Shown here: piece by piece, positions 58,600-64,000 of the stretch | How the letters are laid out: each line of letters begins with the position of its first letter | Position numbering within the stretch: position 1 is the first letter of the stretch | Assembly: GCA_013397435.1 (NCBI GenBank) | Contig: VZRG01001515.1 | Location: 64,646 to 128,645, forward strand | Source: Erythrocercus mccallii | Taxonomy: Eukaryota > Chordata > Aves > Passeriformes > Dicruridae | Length of the DNA stretch: 64,000 nt | Direction: 5' to 3' | Notes under the pieces: generated by a model | Seen by the model: the letters and a program-made list of their open reading frames with translations, nothing else | The model's database searches: none | What the model was told of the DNA's origin: nothing | Translations under genes and position numbers: made by a program

Positions 58600-58940
58600 T
58601 CCATGTCCCACGCCGTTCCCAGCCCCCGTGTGCCGCAGCCCCCTCCCCGCCACGCCGGCAGACAGAGCTGCCATTGATGCTCGGAGCCGCCTCACCTGCT
58701 CCCGCCGCGCCGAAGGGGCTCCAACAATGGGCTGCCTGTGTGCCCTGGCCGGGGCAGAGCCAGCAGCCCCGCGCCTGAAATATAAGCAGCCGAGGCGGCA
58801 TTTACCGCCCCGGCCCCGCTCCCCTGGGGGGGGAATGCGCCGGCACTCCCGACCGCAGCGGCGGGGAACACCCCAAACCCGCGGCGCACGTGAGTGGGAC
58901 GCGGCCCCGCGGCGCCCGGGGTGGTTTCTGCCGTCACCTC
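58600..58940 (+). promoter_or_regulatory. CpG-rich promoter candidate with TATA-like element and splice donor
   Basis: A CpG-dense segment carries AAATATAAGC (TATA-like, from 58778) and, about 110 bp later, a strong donor: exon end at 58889 followed by GTGAGT at 58890-58895. It has the shape of a first exon on the plus strand of about 80 bp. It lies 3.4 kb upstream of CLDN3 and could be an alternative 5' exon of CLDN3 or the start of a non-coding transcript. No transcript evidence is available. Confidence 0.4.
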
Positions 58941-59584
58941 CTGCGCAGCCCCGGGGTGCTGCCGGGTGCCGGGTGCAGGGATGGGGGATGCTGCGGTGGG
59001 TGTCCCCCCTGTCAGTGCAAGTGTCCTTCCTTTGGGGCCGCCAAACCGGTGATGCTCTGGTGACGTTTGGGTCTGACATTTGTTTGGGGTCTCTGCATAA
59101 CAGTGGAACAAACCTGTCACCGTATCACCACTGTGTTCTTGCAGCCACCACATTTTGTCCCCACCCCGAGGGACTTGGATACTCCTCATCCTTCCCCAGC
59201 GGTGCAGGAGTGCAGAGGAACAGCACTGGGGAGGGAGATACAGCAGCTGGGATGAGGGTGCTCCCAGGAATCCCCAGGGACGCTGGCCCTGCTCATCTCC
59301 TCAGTAAACACCAGTGAAGCTGGTTTGCTCACCACAAGAATGTGTCCTGCTGGGGGTGGCCGGCACCCCGAAACCCCAGTGATTTGCCCCTTCGTCCGTC
59401 GTGAGTCAGATGGTGGCAGCTGCCCCAGGCCAGCACGACAGTGGACACAGCCTGTACTTTGGGCAATTTGGGATGACAAAGTGGGGACGCCGCGTGTGGG
59501 GCTCTGATTGCAGGGTAGGGGGCTGCGGTGTTTCACTGCCCCATCCCACTTCAGCTCTGCCACAGTAGCTCCTACCTACCCATA

Positions 59585-59915
59585 CACCTGCCTTGAGTAT
59601 CCCACTCTTCCCCTGCCCCACAGCCCTATTTGGAGTATCCTCCCTGTCCTATATCCCTATCTCTCCTACCTCCCACTCTTGTGTGAGTTATCTCCCCTGC
59701 GCCATGCCTTGGTATTGAGTATTCCCATTGTTCCACAGACCTGGGGGTATAACCCTGCCCCTACTCCTGTGCCTCACAGCCCTATCTGGGGTGCTACCCC
59801 CGTTCCCCAGAGCCCTGTCTGGGGTATAACTCTGCTCCAAAGCCCTGCTTGGGGTATCCCCACACCCTAAAGCCCTGCCTAGGGTCCCCTCCTGTCCCAG
59901 AGCCCTGCCGGGGGA
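59585..59915 (+). repeat. Degenerate minisatellite of about 30-bp units
   Basis: AGCCCTGYCTGGGGTAT-type units recur about every 29-33 bp, clearest from 59779 to 59915, and more diverged towards 59600. Confidence 0.65.
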
Positions 59916-59957
59916 ACCCCTGCCTACAGCCCCGCAGCCATGCGCACAATGGGGGAA

Positions 59958-60520
59958 GGTGTGTATGTGTGCACTTGTACCACTAGAATGTGCCTGTTCA
60001 CCTCTGCCTCTGTGTCAGTCTCTGTATGTGAGTCTGCATCTCTGTGCATATCTGTGAATCTGTCTGTGTGTCTCTGTGTGTCTCTGTGAGTCTATCTGTC
60101 CGTATGTGTGTCTGGCTGCATGTCTGTCCGTGTGTCTGTCTCCATGTGTCTGTGTGTCCGAGTGTGTCACTGTGTGTCCGTGTGTCTGTCCATATGTTTG
60201 TGTGTGCAGCTACATGCCGGGTCATTGCTGCCAGCAGAGGGGGTGAGTATTTCTCTGTGTGTGCGCGTGTGCCTGTACCTGTGCATATGTGTGGTTTGTG
60301 TGTGTGTGTGTGTACCTGTGTGTGTGTGGTTTGTGCATGTTTGTGTGTGTAACTGTGTGTGTGGTTTGTGTGTGTGTGTGTGCATCTCTGTGTGTGTGTG
60401 TGCATCTGTGTGTGTGTGTATGGTTTGTGTGTGTTCGTGTGTGTATCTGTATGTGTGTGTGTGGTTTGTGTGTGTTTGTGTGTGCATGTGTACCTGTGTG
60501 TGTTCACCTGTGTGCCTGTG
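59958..60520 (+). repeat. GT-rich simple-repeat tract of about 560 bp
   Basis: Interrupted (GT)n with gtctgt, ccgtgtgtct and gtggtttgtgtgtg motifs. The left half is more diverged; the right half from 60290 has long uninterrupted GT runs. The opposite strand is CA-rich. The strand asymmetry and alternating purine-pyrimidine sequence favour Z-DNA formation (inference). It lies between CLDN4 and CLDN3. Confidence 0.9.
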
Positions 60521-61029
60521 CTCTGCCGCACCCCGGGGCCCCGGGCACTCCCCTGCCTGCACACGTGGGGGCTCTCAGCAGCCCGGCCCCACCTCTGTTC
60601 ACTGTTGGCAGCCCAGCAGGCCTGGCCCTGTGCTCACCGTCACTGTGACAGCACTGGATTGTGGACACCCACCTCGAGGTGCCCCCAGGGGCCAGGGCCC
60701 CCAGCACCGCCAGCAACAAGGGCACAGAACCCTGGGGGCTGCTTACACGGGCTCCACCCAGCAGCACAGACACAGTCACCCCGGGTACTCCCCAGCTCAC
60801 TGTGGGGATTTTGAGTTCCCTCGGGGGGCGTGATCATGGTACAGTGGGGTGGCAGAAGCTTACCCAGCCAAGTACGGGGTATTTTGAGGATGCTGTGGGT
60901 TGGTAGAGGCTGGATATGGGGGTATCACGGTGTCACAGCATGGTGGAGGTCATTCATGGGGTGCTGCAGGGGGCTTGAAGTCAAATTGGATGGATACAGG
61001 GCACTGGGGTGACATGGGGTGACAACAGC

Positions 61030-61265
61030 GGAACCAGCCATATATGGGGTATCAGGGTGCTGTGGGATGACCCCACTGGCTATGGGGGTTCAGAGTGCTG
61101 CAGGGCAATCAAAGGTGACCCACCGGATACTGGGTATCAGGGCACTGTGGGGCACCTAAATACAACCCCCCTGGCTGTTGGCTGTCGGGATACTGTGGAG
61201 GCAACCAACTCTGACCCCTCTGGCTGTGGGGTGTCAGGGTACTGTGGGGTACAGCCAGGCAGTTG
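61030..61265 (+). repeat. Minisatellite of about 48-bp units
   Basis: Four to five units of 47-49 bp, each with ggctatggggtatcagggtactgtggggcac-like text and a C-rich tail (gacccctct). Units are 75-85% alike by eye. More diverged, related text reaches back to about 60840. Confidence 0.7.
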
Positions 61266-62180
61266 CAGGGCTCCTCCGCCATCCTAGCTGCACAGCGCCA
61301 GCTGCTAGCATCCCACCATGCTCTTGAGTAGTTAATAAGTTGTAGAGGAGATTTTTGGAGCAGGCAGGGAACAGGTAGGAGCAAGCCTGTGTCCAGCAAC
61401 CACATTCCTGGGGGAGGGGGACTGGAAGCACTGGCACTACCCCCAGTATGCAAGGCTGGGAGGGAAAACACGCAGCCCACAGCTATGGGGCTGTTTGTGC
61501 CAGGTCTGAAGGGACTGCTCATGCCTTGGGATATTTTTCCCTTTGCCAGGTGCCAGCTCAGGTTGTCAGGGTGATGTTGCCAGGGTGGTTATGTGCATTA
61601 TCTGCTTCCTTCAAGGTCACAAGACTTGTACAGGATGAGTAAAGATATTTATCAGTCAGTCAGAGGATCTGTGACAGTGCTCCCGGCCAGCAGGGTGGGA
61701 ACAGGAGGGGCCAGGTTGGAGGGGCTCCTGCTGGGCCAGGAGCACCCACAGGTCCCCTGGAATGGTGACACAAATCTCACACCATGGCGAAGGGGTTGCA
61801 CTTTGCACGGTGATGCAAAGTTGCCCAACGCTCACAGAACCCCAGTTAAACGTGAGCACTGACAACACTACAGAAATCAACAAACCCTGACCTGCCAGCA
61901 CCTCCATGGGGGAAAGGTGAACCCTTGGGATTTACAAGTCCACAGAAGAAGTTTGGTGGGAATGAGCATGGTAGTAGTGCTTCCCGATACCCATCGGCCG
62001 AAACCAGGGGATGGCTGTGGCAGGTGGCATTTCTCCTCCTCCCGCCCTTCTCTGGTTACTCGGCGCCATCTCTGCAAACAAAGGGGAGGGTGTGGGACGC
62101 AGGTGACGGTGACGGAGGAGCAGAGAGGAGCGTCCAGCAGCCAGCAGCCAGCACTGAAACCCCACCCCAGGGCCAGCCCA
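61266..62180. other. CLDN3 upstream region
   Basis: No gene seen. It contains no recognised repeat. An AG after a pyrimidine/purine-mixed tract at 62170 (aaaccccaccccag) could act as an acceptor for an upstream exon, but this is weak. Confidence 0.4.
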
Positions 62181-62188
62181 TATAAATA
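62181..62188 (+). promoter_or_regulatory. CLDN3 TATA box
   Basis: TATAAATA, a near-consensus TATA box, lies 124 bp before the CLDN3 ATG. It predicts transcription from about 62212 and a 5' UTR of roughly 90 nt. No other strong core element was seen in the 200 bp upstream. Confidence 0.7.
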
Positions 62189-62304
62189 GCACTGCGCACA
62201 GGTGTAAGCTGATCCCCCGGCTGTGAGCGGCGGGTGGCAGCGACGGTCTTGGTCCGTGGGTTCTTCTCCGCCATCGCCTGGAGCACGTCACTGAACCATC
62301 CACC

Positions 62305-62949
62305 ATGTCGATGGGGCTGGAGATCGGCGGTGTGGCCTTGTCCGTGCTGGGTTGGTTGTGCAGCATCATCTGCTGCGCGTTGCCCATGTGGAAGGTGTCA
62401 GCCTTCATCGGCAACAACATCGTGACGGCCCAGATCCTCTGGGAAGGATTGTGGATGAGCTGCGTGGTCCAGAGCACAGGCCAGATGCAGTGCAAGGTCT
62501 ACGACTCCATGTTGGCACTGCCACAGGACCTGCAAGCTGCCCGTGCCCTGCTGGTGGTAGCCATCATCTTGGCTGTCCTGGGCTTAATGGTGGCCATCGT
62601 GGGCGCACAGTGCACCCGCTGCGTGGAGGACGAGAGCACCAAAGCCAAGATCACCATTGTCTCCGGTGTCATCTTCCTCCTCTCTGGTGTCATGACTCTC
62701 ATCCCTGTCTGCTGGTCGGCCAACACCATCATCCGGGATTTCTACAACCCACTGGTGATCGAAGCACAGAAGCGAGAGCTGGGCACCTCACTCTACGTGG
62801 GCTGGGCGGCCTCCGCACTCCTGCTGCTGGGGGGGGGCCTGCTCTGCTGCTCCTGCCCCCCCAAAGACGACAGGTACCCCACAGGCAAGGTGGCCTACTC
62901 CGCCCCACGCTCTGCGGTCACCAGCTACGACAAGAGGAACTATGTCTGA
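62305..62949 (+). CDS. CLDN3: Claudin-3, tight-junction four-span protein
   Basis: The intronless ORF has 214 residues (human 220) and starts MSMGLEI as in mammalian CLDN3. Membrane segments fall at about 7-27, 80-100, 116-136 and 160-181. Loop 1 has W29, G-L-W at 48-50, C53 and C63. Loop 2 has RDFYNPLVIEAQKREL. The tail VAYSAPRS..YDKRNYV matches the CLDN3 tail with its terminal YV PDZ-binding motif. The tail is a few residues shorter than in human, lacking a Gly/Ala-rich stretch. C136 in the PVCWSAN segment replaces the serine found in many claudins, though human CLDN6 also has cysteine there. Claudin-3 seals epithelial tight junctions against ions and small solutes. The gene is divergent from CLDN4, as in human. 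Confidence 0.97.
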   Translation: MSMGLEIGGVALSVLGWLCSIICCALPMWKVSAFIGNNIVTAQILWEGLWMSCVVQSTGQMQCKVYDSMLALPQDLQAARALLVVAIILAVLGLMVAIVGAQCTRCVEDESTKAKITIVSGVIFLLSGVMTLIPVCWSANTIIRDFYNPLVIEAQKRELGTSLYVGWAASALLLLGGGLLCCSCPPKDDRYPTGKVAYSAPRSAVTSYDKRNYV

Positions 62950-63299
62950 GTCCCCCCAGGGTCCCCCGGCACCCCTCGATATTCCCCCCACCCAGCCTGG
63001 GACCCTCATTGCCCTCCGTGGGGCCCGGGGGCGGCAGCACCGGGACGGGGGGGGGCGCGAAGGAGGGGACGGGGACGGCCGCGGGGTCAGGGCCGGGCTG
63101 TGTAAATAGAGACAGTTTCGGTTAAACACGAGGCAGTTTCGGGTTGGCGGGAGAAGCGGCGCCCGGCGAGGTCCTGCCACGCCAATGGGGCAGGATGAGG
63201 ACGGGATGGGGATGGTGCCCCCCTGCTGTGTTCCCCCATCGCTGCTGGCCCGGCACCGTCTGTCCCTGTTACGCGTGGTCTGTACCGGTTACATTTGTC

Positions 63300-63305
63300 A
63301 ATAAA
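63300..63305 (+). terminator. CLDN3 polyadenylation signal AATAAA
   Basis: AATAAA lies 351 bp after the CLDN3 stop codon, followed within 15-30 bp by a T/GT-rich stretch (gtcctgttttgg). This defines a 3' UTR of about 370 nt (62950 to about 63325), which includes a G-run near 63048. Confidence 0.85.
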
Positions 63306-63329
63306 CTGTCCTGTTTTGGTACCCGAGTG

Positions 63330-64000
63330 TCCTTGGGATGTGCGGCACAATCAAGGTGGGCACAGGGAGGTGGAACACTGCAGTCCACCCCCCCAAGGCA
63401 CACCCTGCTACGGCAGCACCCGAGTAGTACCGGGCTGGGGACAGAGGGTTCAGCCGCAGCCCCTCTCCCTTCCGCACCGGGAGACCCTGGTCAGGGTGGG
63501 GACTCGTTGTTCCCCTGCATTCCAGGAGCAGCTCCACGAGAACGGTCAGGACGGGAAGCAGTGGAGGAGCCGCTGGATGCCGCAGGGACACTCCCTGCCT
63601 GCAGTCCAAAGTCTGAGGCCGCCGGGGGGGCCGCAAGGTGCTTTCCCCCGCCCGGGAGCCGCGCTGGGGCGAGGCCGCCCTGCGAGGCCGCTCCCTCCCG
63701 CCCGCCGCCACGCTCCAGCGGCCAGGGACAAAGGGGCAAGAGCCGCCGCAGGCTCGCGGGGCCGGCCCTGAGGGAAGCGCGGCAAGTGCGGGCTGAGCCG
63801 GCCGGTCCCGCTGTGTCTGCGGGCGGCAGCGGGCAGAAGGGCGCTACGGAAACCCCGCCGCCTGCAGGGAGCCGCCCCGCCCGGCTCACTTCTCCCGGAC
63901 CCCAACCCCTCTGCCCCGCTACCCGCTCCGGTGCCGCGGGGGCAGCAGCGAGACCGGCCCCGCCGTGACCCTCCCCGTGGGCGCGCTGCCGCTGTCCTGC
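63330..64000. promoter_or_regulatory. CpG-rich region past CLDN3, probably the promoter of the next gene
   Basis: CpG density rises strongly from about 63600 to the window end, with many GCCGCC and CCGCCC runs. Open frames on both strands are A/R/P/G-rich and show no domain. In human the next gene beyond CLDN3 is ABHD11, so a promoter for its ortholog is plausible but unproven. Confidence 0.45.

Noticed and set aside
60008..60840. Cysteine/valine-rich (plus) and His/Thr-rich (minus) ORFs over the GT tract
   Set aside because: Products of translating a dinucleotide-like repeat; no real protein is expected.
1..64000. CRISPR arrays, tRNA or rRNA genes, bacterial-type operons
   Set aside because: None seen; gene structure, CR1 elements and polyadenylation signals show vertebrate nuclear DNA.

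Overview
This is a vertebrate nuclear segment, almost certainly avian. It carries many truncated CR1 LINE fragments in both orientations, has GC-rich compact genes with introns under 120 bp, and carries a gene set syntenic with human 7q11.23 (the Williams-Beuren interval). The species cannot be named from the window; a passerine-like draft assembly is a guess. A single N at 40218 shows this is assembled draft sequence.

Layout. Positions 1-47.6 kb contain no coding gene I can support. This long stretch holds CR1 fragments, one ERV-type solo LTR nested in a CR1 copy, several minisatellites (7.9, 26.8 and 27.8 kb), CpG-rich patches (11.5-12.1, 33.6-34.15 and 46.3-46.6 kb) and a near-perfect 2.2-kb tandem duplication around the N (38007-42428), which looks like an assembly artefact. 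By human synteny ELN and TMEM270 should lie on this side, but neither is recognisable.

Positions 47.6-64 kb hold the genes: METTL27 (+, five exons), a claudin paralog of uncertain name (-), CLDN4 (-) and CLDN3 (+). Order and relative strands match human CLDN3-CLDN4-METTL27, inverted, with one extra claudin between METTL27 and CLDN4. METTL27 is convergent with the extra claudin. The two minus-strand claudins are in tandem, and CLDN4 and CLDN3 are divergent about 7 kb apart, each with a TATA box.

The claudins are four-span tight-junction proteins that set paracellular permeability in epithelia; shared neighbourhood and family membership suggest co-expression. METTL27 is a predicted SAM-dependent methyltransferase of unknown substrate. 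The most striking non-coding structures are an approximately 41-bp-periodic array of CCAAT and GC/GT boxes just upstream of METTL27, a probable in-frame upstream exon for the extra claudin, and a TATA plus splice-donor promoter candidate between CLDN4 and CLDN3.
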